Positions 53,643 to 62,639 of a stretch of DNA of 64,000 bases are shown here, piece after piece. This DNA is from Prevotella sp. GTDB lineage: Bacteria; Bacteroidota; Bacteroidia; Bacteroidales; Dysgonomonadaceae. The stretch covers positions 1 to 64,000 of the forward strand of contig JAITVV010000018.1 of NCBI GenBank assembly GCA_031285625.1, read 5' to 3'. Made by a program: the position numbers and the translations under genes. The notes below the pieces were generated by a model that was not told the DNA's origin, made no database searches, and saw nothing but the letters and a program-made list of their open reading frames with translations. The first letter of the stretch is position 1. Every line of letters starts with the position of its first letter.

Positions 53643-54197
53643 TTAATTATAAAAAAGTAAAATATAGAATAAAGGGAGATAATCTTTCAATGCAAAACGT
53701 AGGGCTTTTAGTGATTTCGTTATATGATATTCTACAGCTTTGGAGCTAAGTGATAATTCATCTGCAATTTCTTTCACTGACTTGGATTCGTAACGGCTCA
53801 TTTCAAATATCCGGCGAGTTTGTTCGGGAAGTGATTGTAGAGTTTCTCGGACTATCTCAGCAATCTCTGATGAGAAAATCTCTTCCGGATCACATGCCTG
53901 AAGGGTCACAATTCTGTAGTCGAGATCTCTGATCATAACGGATGAGATAGACTCCATTGCCGTACGTTTTACTTTCAGGTGTTTTAAATAATTTAATGAT
54001 TCATTTCTGAGGATAGAAAGGAGCATAGCTAAAGGATTCTGAACATTCCCTTTTTTTATTGCTCCCCATAAATTTATGAACGAATCGGAAACAATATCTT
54101 CCGCAACTTCTGTATCGTTAACATACGATTTTACGAACAATAAAAATTTCTTATAATATTGTTGATAAATTTCATCGAAACCCAAATTTTGATTCAT
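53643..54197 (-). CDS. ECF RNA polymerase sigma factor
   Basis: Sigma-70 family ECF protein of 184 residues: region 2 (IYQQYYKKFLLFVKSYVNDTEVAEDIVSDSFINLW) and region 4 (ETLQSLPEQTRRIFEMSRYESKSVKEIADELSLSSKAVEYHITKSLKALR). With the adjacent FecR it forms the classic Bacteroidota trans-envelope switch of PULs. Its own promoter may be at 54260 on the minus strand. Confidence 0.94.
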   Translation of the reverse strand: MNQNLGFDEIYQQYYKKFLLFVKSYVNDTEVAEDIVSDSFINLWGAIKKGNVQNPLAMLLSILRNESLNYLKHLKVKRTAMESISSVMIRDLDYRIVTLQACDPEEIFSSEIAEIVRETLQSLPEQTRRIFEMSRYESKSVKEIADELSLSSKAVEYHITKSLKALRFALKDYLPLFYILLFYN

Positions 54198-54259
54198 AAG
54201 CTGTCCCTTTTCTCCGTGTCTGATATAGCTTGATTAATTAAGCTGATGAATGTTCTATG

Positions 54260-54267
54260 CAAATATA
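54260..54267 (-). promoter_or_regulatory. Candidate -7 element for ECF sigma gene
   Basis: TATATTTG on the minus strand, 63 bases before the ATG. Fits TAnnTTTG; no -33 match at 19 bases. Confidence 0.4.
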
Positions 54268-54346
54268 TAAATATAAAAGGCAACAGAATATTTCTTCATA
54301 TTTAAACAGAAAGCCGGGTGTATTAAAATACTATTTTCAATATTCT

Positions 54347-56566
54347 TTATTCAATTAATTCAAATTCGGTCTGTTTAAGATTATCAGAGCTGTTTCCAAC
54401 AAAAAGTTTAAAGATACCGGGTTCCGTAATAAGCTCATTTTTTAGATTAAAAGAGCCTAGATCTTTATTTGTTAAAACAAATTCAATTTGCTTCTCTTCA
54501 CCTGGTTTCAATTCAATTTGCTGAAATCCGCAAAGTTCGATTACCGGGCGTGTAACAGAACTTACAACATCTTGCAGATATAATTGTACTGTTTCTTTCC
54601 CCTTATATTTCCCTGTGTTCTTTACCAAGGTTTTTATTCTGATATTTTCATTGTACCCATATTGCTTTTTTGACATTACCGGGGTGGTTATTTCAAAGGT
54701 AGTGTAGCTAAGCCCATATCCGAATGCATATGCAGGTCTAACATCTTCGTCTATATACCGGCTTGTGTACTGATTATCCGCACTCCATGGGCGTCCGGTA
54801 CTCTTATGGTTATAGTATATAGGGCATTGTCCACTGTGTTTTGGAAATGTTATAGGTAGTTTGGCTGAGGGATTATATTGGCCTGTAAGAACGTCTGAGA
54901 TAGAATTTCCGGCTTCTACCCCCAGCCACCAAGTCATCAAAATAGCATCTGCATATGGTTCCATCGCGGAGAAAACTAAAGGCCTTCCGCCTGTAATAAG
55001 TACAATGACAGGTTTGCCTGAATCTTCTTTTAGTTTCTTTACCAGTGATTGTTGGTTTTGATCGATGCTTATGTCTACTTTCGATTTAGCTTCGCCTGAC
55101 TCAGTTGCTTTCTCCCCAATAGTTACGATTATGATATCAAATTCTGATAAGTAGGGAAGCTCTTTTGTCGTATTAGTTTTGTGATCATAGCCTTCGATAT
55201 ATGTAATATTCGATTTTGGTAAACTGGCCTTTAATCCATCTAAGATTGGTATCACGTATTCGGCTTTGCCCATGCCAACCCAATTGCCTAGCATATCCCA
55301 TTTCGATGTATTTAGGGGTCCAATCAAGGCAATATTTTTAACTTTGTCTGAAATCGGCAACACTGAATTATTCTTAAGTAATACTATCGATTTGGCTCCG
55401 GCTTCACGGGCAAGTGTCCGGTATCTATTGTTGATTTTTTCATTCTTGAGTTCTGCTTCCCTGTTGTTATAGCAGAAAGGATCTTTAAATAATCCCAGTT
55501 CAAATTTCTTTGTCAGAATACGTTTTACGGCATCATCAATTATAGAAATGTCGACATCCCCTGTATTTACAAGGTGTTCCAGATTTGAAATATAACTACT
55601 GGAGCACATATCCATATCACAGCCTGCTAATGATGCAAGTTTAGCTGCATCTTTGGCATTTTGTGCAACTCGATGATTTTGTAATTCACCTACTGATTCC
55701 CAATCACTAACCACAAAACCATCAAAATCCCATTTGCCTTTTAATAAATCTCTCATCAATGGTCTGTGTGCTGTGGCCGGAATTCCGTTCAGATCATTAA
55801 ATCCGCTCATGAAAGTAGCCACTTTAGCTTCTATTGCAGCACGAAAGGGTGGAAGATATACCTGATGCAATGTGTTTTCTGAAATGTCTGCTTCTGCATA
55901 ATCTTTGCCTGCGATGGCAGCACCATAAGCAGCAAAATGTTTGGCACATGCCAATATTGTTCTTTTATCAGTATAATCTTTTCCTTGAAAGCCTTTTACT
56001 CTGGCTTTTGCAACTAGACACCCATACCATGTATCTTCCCCTGCACCTTCCATAACCCGTCCCCAGCGTGCATCTCTCGAAATATCTACCATTGGGGCAA
56101 AGGTCCAGTGAAGACCGTGTGCCGAAGCTTCTGCTGCTGCAACCTCAGCCGTTTTAGTCATCAACTCCAAGTCAAAGCTAGAGGCTTCTGCAAGAGGGAT
56201 TGGAAATGTAGTTTTCATACCATGCACAACATCCATTCCAAAAATCAATGGTATTCTTAACCGCGATTTCATAGCTTCCTCCTGGTATTGTTTCGCACGC
56301 GAAACGGAGGTGACATTTAGCATTGAACCTACTCTGCCTTTTCTGATCTCTTCAAGATGATTGAGGTTATTTATAACCGGACCAGTATTCTTTCTGTCGT
56401 TAGAATACTGGTTCATCTGACCTATTTTTTCTTCCAGGGTCATTAACCTTATAATGGAATCGACCTGGTAAGAAATATTGTTATGAATAGTTTGGGATTG
56501 AATTAATAAAGCCTTTGTGAAAAATATAAATACAAGAAAGGTGAGTCTAGGAATAACAGATTGCAT
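54347..56566 (-). CDS. bglX: Glycoside hydrolase family 3 beta-glucosidase
   Basis: Secreted or periplasmic exo-beta-glycosidase. Signal peptide (FLVFIFFTKALLIQSQ), GH3 TIM barrel with FGMDVVHGMKTTFPIPLAEAS near 108 and GRVMEGAGEDTWYG near 170, and the nucleophile Asp288 in GFVVSDWESV. A second alpha/beta domain holds KNNSVLPI near 400 and GEKATESGEAKS, and a C-terminal fibronectin-III-like domain closes the 739 residues. Likely substrates are beta-gluco- or beta-xylo-oligosaccharides. It is the last gene of one PUL or a singleton between two PULs. Confidence 0.92.
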   Translation of the reverse strand: MQSVIPRLTFLVFIFFTKALLIQSQTIHNNISYQVDSIIRLMTLEEKIGQMNQYSNDRKNTGPVINNLNHLEEIRKGRVGSMLNVTSVSRAKQYQEEAMKSRLRIPLIFGMDVVHGMKTTFPIPLAEASSFDLELMTKTAEVAAAEASAHGLHWTFAPMVDISRDARWGRVMEGAGEDTWYGCLVAKARVKGFQGKDYTDKRTILACAKHFAAYGAAIAGKDYAEADISENTLHQVYLPPFRAAIEAKVATFMSGFNDLNGIPATAHRPLMRDLLKGKWDFDGFVVSDWESVGELQNHRVAQNAKDAAKLASLAGCDMDMCSSSYISNLEHLVNTGDVDISIIDDAVKRILTKKFELGLFKDPFCYNNREAELKNEKINNRYRTLAREAGAKSIVLLKNNSVLPISDKVKNIALIGPLNTSKWDMLGNWVGMGKAEYVIPILDGLKASLPKSNITYIEGYDHKTNTTKELPYLSEFDIIIVTIGEKATESGEAKSKVDISIDQNQQSLVKKLKEDSGKPVIVLITGGRPLVFSAMEPYADAILMTWWLGVEAGNSISDVLTGQYNPSAKLPITFPKHSGQCPIYYNHKSTGRPWSADNQYTSRYIDEDVRPAYAFGYGLSYTTFEITTPVMSKKQYGYNENIRIKTLVKNTGKYKGKETVQLYLQDVVSSVTRPVIELCGFQQIELKPGEEKQIEFVLTNKDLGSFNLKNELITEPGIFKLFVGNSSDNLKQTEFELIE

Positions 56567-56725
56567 GATATTATTATTTAAGATTTATTACATAGACAAC
56601 TCAATAGTAGAAATCCCTAAGAATAAATCTTAATATTTTCTGGAAATAAATAATAATAATGATTTTAGATATCTGTGTCCTGTTGTTCGGGGCAGGACTA
56701 TGAACTCTGGTAGCTCATAGCTTTG

Positions 56726-56867
56726 AATAATGAAATGTAATACCTCAAAACTTGCATACGGTTTTCACAAATAGTACACACTGAAGTCTTTTGTATAGAC
56801 CTGAAGACAACTCGCGCTTGTTTTTATTTTGAGTCTCCATATTTCGAGGTATTAATATTTCATTATT
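56726..56867. repeat. 142-base element bounded by a near-perfect inverted repeat
   Basis: AATAATGAAATGTAATACCTC at 56726-56746 is nearly the reverse complement of the 22 bases at 56846-56867 (one mismatch and one inserted base). The interior has no gene. It may be a MITE-like element or a long hairpin. The 300 bases between the GH3 start and this point hold nothing else that I can support. Confidence 0.5.
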
Positions 56868-56884
56868 TATAAATTACATAGTGG

Positions 56885-57236
56885 TTATTTTAAATCCTTT
56901 CGAAAACATAGAACTGGTAGGGATACTAATGAATGAACTAGTAGCTGATATACCGAGTGGAGCTCCGAATGAAGGGCCCGGACGCTTGATTATCATTCTG
57001 ATTCGTTAAATGTGAATGAATGATCGGCATTACGGGTTAATAAGTTCCCGTAATTCGATTCATCGGCTGCTGCCCATGAAATTCTGAATAGTTTTGCTTT
57101 GCACATACAATATTTTATTGATAGGAGCTTCAGGAGCAGCAATTCCTATTGAACCATCGCTAACCATCACGGCAGCACCCGAATATGCAGGGGCTGTAGC
57201 GAGTTTCATGTCTCCGTTTACATGTAGTGACCTTTA
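56885..57236 (-). pseudogene. Decayed coding remnant, several frameshifts
   Basis: No intact ORF exists, but the minus strand reads as protein in successive frames: SLHVNGDMKLATAPAYSGAAVM...SDGSIGIAAPEA to 57086, then LFRISWAAADESNYGNLLTRNADHSFTFNESE ending near 57005, then MIIKRPGPSFGAPLGISATSSFISIPTSSMFSKGFKITTM ending near 56885. AYS...DGSIG resembles C-terminal motifs of sialidase or BNR-repeat proteins, but this is a faint similarity. It may be the wreck of an enzyme once in this PUL, on the same strand and after the DUF3863 gene. Confidence 0.45.
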
Positions 57237-57466
57237 AGTATTCCACTACGATCTATTTCAGATTCGACGAAACAGAAGAAACCGACGTGTGGAGTTTTTT
57301 ACCAAATCCTATTTATCTGAATAATAAGTCTGCATGCGCCACTCATATAAAATGGCTTTACTCCTTAAGGCGTTATTCAGCTCTAGTGTCCGGCGCGAAT
57401 GAGAATCTTCTGTATGATTTTTATAACAAACAATATGAGTATATTGAGAATATTGGTTTAAAATAA
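57227..57466 (+). CDS. Small ORF or gene remnant
   Basis: An open frame of 79 codons from a GTG, without ATG, ends at the edge of a terminator. The translation (RFDETEETDVWSFLPNPIYLNNKSACATHIKWLYSLRRYSALVSGANENLLYDFYNKQYEYIENI) has a protein-like mix and no recognised motif. It is opposite in direction to its neighbours and stands next to decayed DNA, so it may be the 3' end of a lost gene. Confidence 0.3.
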   Translation: MTFKYSTTIYFRFDETEETDVWSFLPNPIYLNNKSACATHIKWLYSLRRYSALVSGANENLLYDFYNKQYEYIENIGLK

Positions 57467-57494
57467 AAGGCTATTCATAAAGAATAGCCTTTTT
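57465..57494. terminator. Bidirectional terminator
   Basis: AAAAGGCTATTC at 57465-57476 pairs perfectly with GAATAGCCTTTT at 57482-57493 around a 5-base loop, with T and A runs on the two sides. It ends the DUF3863-like gene (minus) and could also end the plus-strand remnant. Confidence 0.85.
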
Positions 57495-57508
57495 GTTAAG
57501 TGTATTAT

Positions 57509-58945
57509 TTAATTAAATAATTCAGGATAATATTTCTGTATTAAATCCTTATCATTAGTTGTAAGTTCGTCAATAAGTTTTGGCGCATCCTGAGGTCGCA
57601 ATCCTTTTTGGTTCATCACATTTATCAGACTCCAGTCTTTTACAGGCTTTTCAGGTGAAGGATCCGCCGGTTCTACCGCTTTTAGGTCATAACGGGTAAA
57701 ATCTATTACGTATGCGGGATCCCCTTTCTTATGCCAATTACGCAGTAAAGCTAATCTAAATTCTTTATTCATGAACCACTTGATCTCAAGGTTATTATAA
57801 GAATCGCCCAAGCCTGAACCACGTTCTACAAACTTGTAATTCCAGTCGTCATTCGATTTGTTTTCCTGTCTCCATATATTACCGAATTCGCCAAATGTCA
57901 GAAAATGAGTATCAGGCCAGCGCTTTTTTGTTTCTGTTACCCACATTTCCATTGCATCGCAGATAAGTTCTTTCCCGAACTCATGCACCATTTGTGCTTC
58001 CCATATATTGGTTACCCATCCGAAACCATTCAATTCGAGTCCTTTCTCAAAATGAATTGATTGGGTATGCATCACTTCACGGTGACCAAGATCGAGTCCC
58101 CAACCTTTATATGTTTCTATAGGGCCTACTCCACGCCGGCTGTTATATCCGTCGATACCATGACCGGTTTGTCCACTCTGGCGTGCACAAATGAAATCCA
58201 TAGTCCATCCATCTAAATTCACACAATCGATAAAGTCCTTTTTCCCTTGTGCCGGTTTGCAAAAATGCTCAGTAGAGGGATAGAAAGGGTAGGACGGAGA
58301 TCCGTCGGCTCCTCCGCCATCTATATTGTGCTGGCTCCAGATAACGGCATGTGCTACATGTATATCTTCTTTTTCCGCCAGATATTTTAAGTTATCAGCA
58401 GACAAAAAGCCACCTATTATGGATTGCGGGCGATAGTTGTTCCCTACCATTTTAGAAATAATTTGAATGGCTTCCGACATTTCTCGGTTTACCCGTTCAC
58501 GAGGCAGGTACATTGCCGGAAAATATCCAGGAAAGTATGATACCTCATCACCATATTTCTTCTGGCATTCTACAATATATTGCCGTATTTGCTTATAGTT
58601 TTCTCTCTGATCCTCTAGAGCATTCATTGTGAAACCCCAGGTTAACCGGCCGTCAGGGTTGTTTTTGGCAAATGCTTCGCGCAACGAACGTACTCCATCA
58701 AGTGTGTGCCAATCTCCTTCGTCGCGCGGATGTATCTTAACATCCCGTGACACTTCCCAAGGAGTGGTCCTTATCATTATGCAAAGGGTGACAAACCTAT
58801 TCCCGTTTAAAGTTATAGGAGGCTGGCTAATAGGAATAACAGGTTCTTTAGCTTGTAGATAACCAGTACATAGGATTATTATCAGTAGTGAGAAAAGAAT
58901 TCTTTTCGTAAAAATATTCTTCTTTTTATATAAAATATATTTCAT
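57509..58945 (-). CDS. Secreted DUF3863-like protein of the PUL
   Basis: Signal peptide (LLIIILCTGYLQA), then a 450-residue domain of a type recalled as DUF3863/DUF3864. It has many conserved Trp, His and Asp residues: HPRDEGDWHTLDGVRSLREAF near 75, YFPGYFPAMYLPRERVNREMSEA near 137, IIGGFLSADNLKYL near 175, AVIWSQHNIDGGGADGSPSYPFYPS near 200, and GWTMDFICARQSGQ near 247. The pattern suggests a barrel enzyme, possibly a carbohydrate-active hydrolase or deacetylase-like fold, but no catalytic residue can be named. Lies 27 bases after the GH2 gene. Confidence 0.7.
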   Translation of the reverse strand: MKYILYKKKNIFTKRILFSLLIIILCTGYLQAKEPVIPISQPPITLNGNRFVTLCIMIRTTPWEVSRDVKIHPRDEGDWHTLDGVRSLREAFAKNNPDGRLTWGFTMNALEDQRENYKQIRQYIVECQKKYGDEVSYFPGYFPAMYLPRERVNREMSEAIQIISKMVGNNYRPQSIIGGFLSADNLKYLAEKEDIHVAHAVIWSQHNIDGGGADGSPSYPFYPSTEHFCKPAQGKKDFIDCVNLDGWTMDFICARQSGQTGHGIDGYNSRRGVGPIETYKGWGLDLGHREVMHTQSIHFEKGLELNGFGWVTNIWEAQMVHEFGKELICDAMEMWVTETKKRWPDTHFLTFGEFGNIWRQENKSNDDWNYKFVERGSGLGDSYNNLEIKWFMNKEFRLALLRNWHKKGDPAYVIDFTRYDLKAVEPADPSPEKPVKDWSLINVMNQKGLRPQDAPKLIDELTTNDKDLIQKYYPELFN

Positions 58946-58972
58946 TATATCTAATTTTTGTAAGTATAGCCA

Positions 58973-60799
58973 TTATTTTTCTTTTGTATTTTTTATAACA
59001 GCTTCATTTATTTGTTTTACTTTATTCAAATCCATTTTTTCTACCCAGCGATCATAGGTTACCAAACCATTTATCTCATGCTCTACATCTGTAGTCTGGG
59101 TGTAAACAGCAGCACTCAGGCCATAATATTTTACGATCTGTTCCAATTCGTTGAGCATTAGAATATATGTGTCTGTCAGATTTTCTTTATTAAGCATCAT
59201 TTCATATGCATCGTTACGTACAGGCCATAAATGATCCCGTACAAACAATCCTTTTCCTCCGAATTCGCCAAGTGAAGCTGCTCGCTTTTCATCAGGTCGT
59301 GGCATCGCTTTAAGTTGAATTTTTCCATAGTGGTGAAGATCTACGAAATCACCATTGCCAGGATCACCATATGCGGGACGATAACCAGGAGCATTATTAT
59401 ACCCCGAATTTCCATTTACTAAACGTGTAGGATCATACTTCTTCACCCAATCTGTAATATCCGCTACTTCAAAAGCACCCCAATTTTCATTGAACGGAAC
59501 CCATTGGATGATAGAAGGGGAACTTATATGCTGATCGATCATTGCTTTTAATTCCTGGCGAAACTGCTTGCGAACAGCAACGGAATCTACGTCGTCAGGT
59601 TCCCACAGATTAGGCATGTCCTGCCATACAAGTAGTCCTAAACGATCGCAATGATAGTACCAGCGTTGTGGTTCTATCTTGATATGTTTACGTATCATAT
59701 TAAAGCCGGACCGCTTAGCTAATTCTATATCATACAATAGGGCACTGTCGGTAGGAGCTGTAAAAATACCGTCGGGCCAGTATCCCTGATCCAAAAGGCC
59801 TATCTGGAATACAAATTCTCCATTCAGCAATATACGATTAAATTCTCCAACCTTTTCGATAGTTATCGAACGCATTCCGAAATAAGAATCAATTTCGTCT
59901 ATTACTTTTCCCTGACGATCTTTGAGTTGGAGTTTTAAATCATATAAAAAGGGATTATCCGGACTCCATGTCTTAGGGTTTTTGATTGGAATATAAAATG
60001 CCTTGTTGGTTGTTCCTTGTGTTTTGCCCACTTCGGTGAACCCATCTTTGGCTATTGCTGAAACACTAAGGTCTGATTTGTCTGCATAGGCTACTACTTC
60101 CAGACGACTGTTCTTTAGGTCGGGAATCAACTTAATTTGAGAAATGTATTGTTTTTCTACCGGTTCAAGCCAGACTGTTTGCCATATGCCGGATGTAAAG
60201 GTATAATCACCACGGGGGCCATTCTTGCCACAAGCTGTTTTGCCGTCATTCGGATCATATGCACCTACGACAAGAATATTGTTTCCTGCTTTTATAAAAT
60301 CTGAAATGTCAAGGGTAAAAGCATCATAACCTCCTGTATGCGAACCCACCTTTTTCCCATTTATAAAGACTGTTGCAATATGGTCTACGGCTCCAAAATG
60401 CAACAAAATATTTTTACCATTCCACTCTTTAGGAATTGTGAAATTGCGACGATACCAAAGATTTGTTTCACCTTTTCGTTTCACTCCTGATAGCTCTGCT
60501 TCTGGTGGGAATGGTACGCGTATTTTCTCCGGCGTGGCTGGAAATACAGGGGAAACTGTCACCGTAAGAGGATTTGTGAAATCTTTACCTCCCATATAAT
60601 CCCACATGCCATTCAAATTCAACCATTTCGATCGGACCATTTGGGGACGAGGATATTCCTGTAGAGGTGTCTCTGCCTGTAAGGCTCTTTCTGTCCAAGG
60701 AGTTGGTAATGTAAAAGAACTAGTATTCTGTGATTTTATTCCAGAAAACCCGGTTAATAATAAGCAGATTAAGAGAAGGCTGCTTTTCACTTTTATCAT
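58973..60799 (-). CDS. Glycoside hydrolase family 2 enzyme
   Basis: Secreted exo-glycosidase with the GH2 order: signal peptide (1-23), jelly-roll sugar-binding domain (about 55-215), Ig-like middle (about 220-320), TIM barrel (about 330-600). The acid/base is E438 in PFNENWG and the nucleophile is E512 in SLGEFGG. At 608 residues it is short, more like beta-glucuronidase or small beta-galactosidase types than LacZ. Substrate (galactoside, glucuronide or mannoside) cannot be told. A 15-base-pair hairpin lies between it and the upstream SusD gene. Confidence 0.9.
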   Translation of the reverse strand: MIKVKSSLLLICLLLTGFSGIKSQNTSSFTLPTPWTERALQAETPLQEYPRPQMVRSKWLNLNGMWDYMGGKDFTNPLTVTVSPVFPATPEKIRVPFPPEAELSGVKRKGETNLWYRRNFTIPKEWNGKNILLHFGAVDHIATVFINGKKVGSHTGGYDAFTLDISDFIKAGNNILVVGAYDPNDGKTACGKNGPRGDYTFTSGIWQTVWLEPVEKQYISQIKLIPDLKNSRLEVVAYADKSDLSVSAIAKDGFTEVGKTQGTTNKAFYIPIKNPKTWSPDNPFLYDLKLQLKDRQGKVIDEIDSYFGMRSITIEKVGEFNRILLNGEFVFQIGLLDQGYWPDGIFTAPTDSALLYDIELAKRSGFNMIRKHIKIEPQRWYYHCDRLGLLVWQDMPNLWEPDDVDSVAVRKQFRQELKAMIDQHISSPSIIQWVPFNENWGAFEVADITDWVKKYDPTRLVNGNSGYNNAPGYRPAYGDPGNGDFVDLHHYGKIQLKAMPRPDEKRAASLGEFGGKGLFVRDHLWPVRNDAYEMMLNKENLTDTYILMLNELEQIVKYYGLSAAVYTQTTDVEHEINGLVTYDRWVEKMDLNKVKQINEAVIKNTKEK

Positions 60800-60844
60800 T
60801 TCTAATTTAGTTATTGATTATACACTCTCAGTTCTTCAGGCAAT

Positions 60845-60881
60845 ACTTCTCCTTTATTCTATTTTGGAATAAAGGAGAAGT
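60845..60881 (-). promoter_or_regulatory. Perfect 15-base-pair hairpin between susD and GH2 gene
   Basis: ACTTCTCCTTTATTC at 60845-60859 and GAATAAAGGAGAAGT at 60867-60881 are exact reverse complements with a 7-base loop. There is no T-run after it on the minus strand, so it looks like a partial terminator or mRNA-stability hairpin that lowers downstream expression relative to susCD. Confidence 0.7.
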
Positions 60882-60926
60882 AAACTTACCAAAAGAATAT
60901 TTTAATTACAATTCTTCTATTCAGAT

Positions 60927-62618
60927 TTAATCCCAACCAGGATTATTTGGTGCGAGATTTTTATTAAGCTGGAGTTCATCCAATGGAAGAGAAAAATAAT
61001 AATTTTTAGGGGTCACAAAGTTACGATTTGCTACAGGTTCTACTATTAAGAAACCTTCGCTATCTACTAAGCCCGGATTTCCACTATTTAAGACTTCCAG
61101 ATCTTCGTATTCTGTCCCTTTGTATTTTATACCTCTGATGGCTTGCTTCAATTCTGTTTCAGCTGTTTTCCAACGTCTCAGATCGTCGCGCCTGAAACCC
61201 TCAAACGCAAGTTCGACTGTTCGCTCGCGACGTATTTCAGTTAACATATTTAAGCCGTTATCTGTTATGAATTTATTAGTCAGGCCAGGCATTTCAACTC
61301 CTTTGCGAGAACGGATCACATTGATTGTATTTCTTAAAACTTCATCACTGATAGAACCATTTTTCTCGTATGTTGCTTCTGCCAAAATGAGTAACACTTC
61401 GGGATAGCGGATAATATGATAATCATAAGTCGCTTCGTTTGTGTTTCCTTTAACTTCTCCCATAAATTTCCATAGTTTATACCCTGTACGTGTTTCAGGC
61501 CGGGTTGTAAATTTAGGTGAACATATCAGGTCTCCTTCCTGAGCACTAATATACGCAGTTCCAGGCATTAATAACGTTTGGCTCATACGGGGGTCACGGT
61601 TCTTGAATTCATCCTCTATCTTCTCATAGCCAGAAAATCCTGCTCCGGGAACGTCGATTGGTAACCCTGTGCTTTTACACAGATACATATCTGCCATTTT
61701 TTTAGTTGGAGTACCTCTCCAACCCCAATATGTTGAATGTGCGGTGGAATGCATTGCAACATCTTTGGCATAGCGACGAGAAAAAATACCTTCTGGTGAA
61801 TCATCCCCTTTTTCTATAAATAACTGACGATAACTCTGATCGCCTTCCTTTTCGAATAGCCGATATTCGTTACTGGCTATTACTTTTTCGGCTGCAGTTA
61901 TTGCCTGATCTAGTAATTCCACATAATCGGTACGATGTTTATGGTTCTTAGCCCAAGTACCCGAAAATAGAGCAACTCTTGCTTTTAGAGCCAATGCAGC
62001 ACCCCTTGTTACACGTCCTAGTTCGTCTGTTGTAAGTTCGCTCTGTAATGGAAGTTTATTATATATTGCCTCCAATTCTGAAAGAATAAAATCTTCTATA
62101 TCTTTCTGTGGTGTTCTGGCGCTATATAGTTCTGGAGAATCGAACGTCAACGGGATTGTTATCAATGGAACCTCGGTGTATCTTTTCATCAAGCGCCAGT
62201 AATAATATGCTCTGAAAAAACGTGCTTCCATTACATAACGTTCAATTTCGGTAACATCACCTTTATAAGTTTCACTTTTTTGAACAATCAGGTTGCTGCT
62301 ACGAATTTGTTCATAGCATATATTCCATTCGTCCTCACTATTGGGAGCGATTTGTGTCCCATTACTTATTGTGTTTTCCGATAATTCGTAAGCAATATCA
62401 CTATCTACGTCTCTTGCCTTGTTGTCTTTTGCATAAATAACGAGAAAAGTTTCGAGATCGTTATACAATTGATTAGCAGCCTTTACGTAAGCAGCCGAAT
62501 TATCCCAATACCATTCGTCAGGTAATTCGGATTTGGGAGATAAATCGATATCTTCACAACTCTGCGTAGTTATAAGGGCAACTACTGCAGCAGAAATTAT
62601 TAATATATATTTTTTCAT
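60927..62618 (-). CDS. SusD/RagB-family outer-membrane glycan-binding lipoprotein
   Basis: Lipoprotein of 563 residues, lipobox TTQSCEDID near 17-23. SusD features: SPKSELPDEWYWDNSAAYVKAANQLYNDLETF near 31, YVMEARFFRAYYYWRLMKRYTEVPLI near 131, RGAALALKARVALFSGTW near 208, and ERTVELAFEGFRRDDLRRWKTAE near 485. Longer than the first SusD (479). Starts 21 bases after the SusC stop, so the two form one susCD pair. Downstream GH2 gene suggests a beta-glycan ligand. Confidence 0.94.
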   Translation of the reverse strand: MKKYILIISAAVVALITTQSCEDIDLSPKSELPDEWYWDNSAAYVKAANQLYNDLETFLVIYAKDNKARDVDSDIAYELSENTISNGTQIAPNSEDEWNICYEQIRSSNLIVQKSETYKGDVTEIERYVMEARFFRAYYYWRLMKRYTEVPLITIPLTFDSPELYSARTPQKDIEDFILSELEAIYNKLPLQSELTTDELGRVTRGAALALKARVALFSGTWAKNHKHRTDYVELLDQAITAAEKVIASNEYRLFEKEGDQSYRQLFIEKGDDSPEGIFSRRYAKDVAMHSTAHSTYWGWRGTPTKKMADMYLCKSTGLPIDVPGAGFSGYEKIEDEFKNRDPRMSQTLLMPGTAYISAQEGDLICSPKFTTRPETRTGYKLWKFMGEVKGNTNEATYDYHIIRYPEVLLILAEATYEKNGSISDEVLRNTINVIRSRKGVEMPGLTNKFITDNGLNMLTEIRRERTVELAFEGFRRDDLRRWKTAETELKQAIRGIKYKGTEYEDLEVLNSGNPGLVDSEGFLIVEPVANRNFVTPKNYYFSLPLDELQLNKNLAPNNPGWD

Positions 62619-62639
62619 AATTTTGTACTTTAAATAGAA

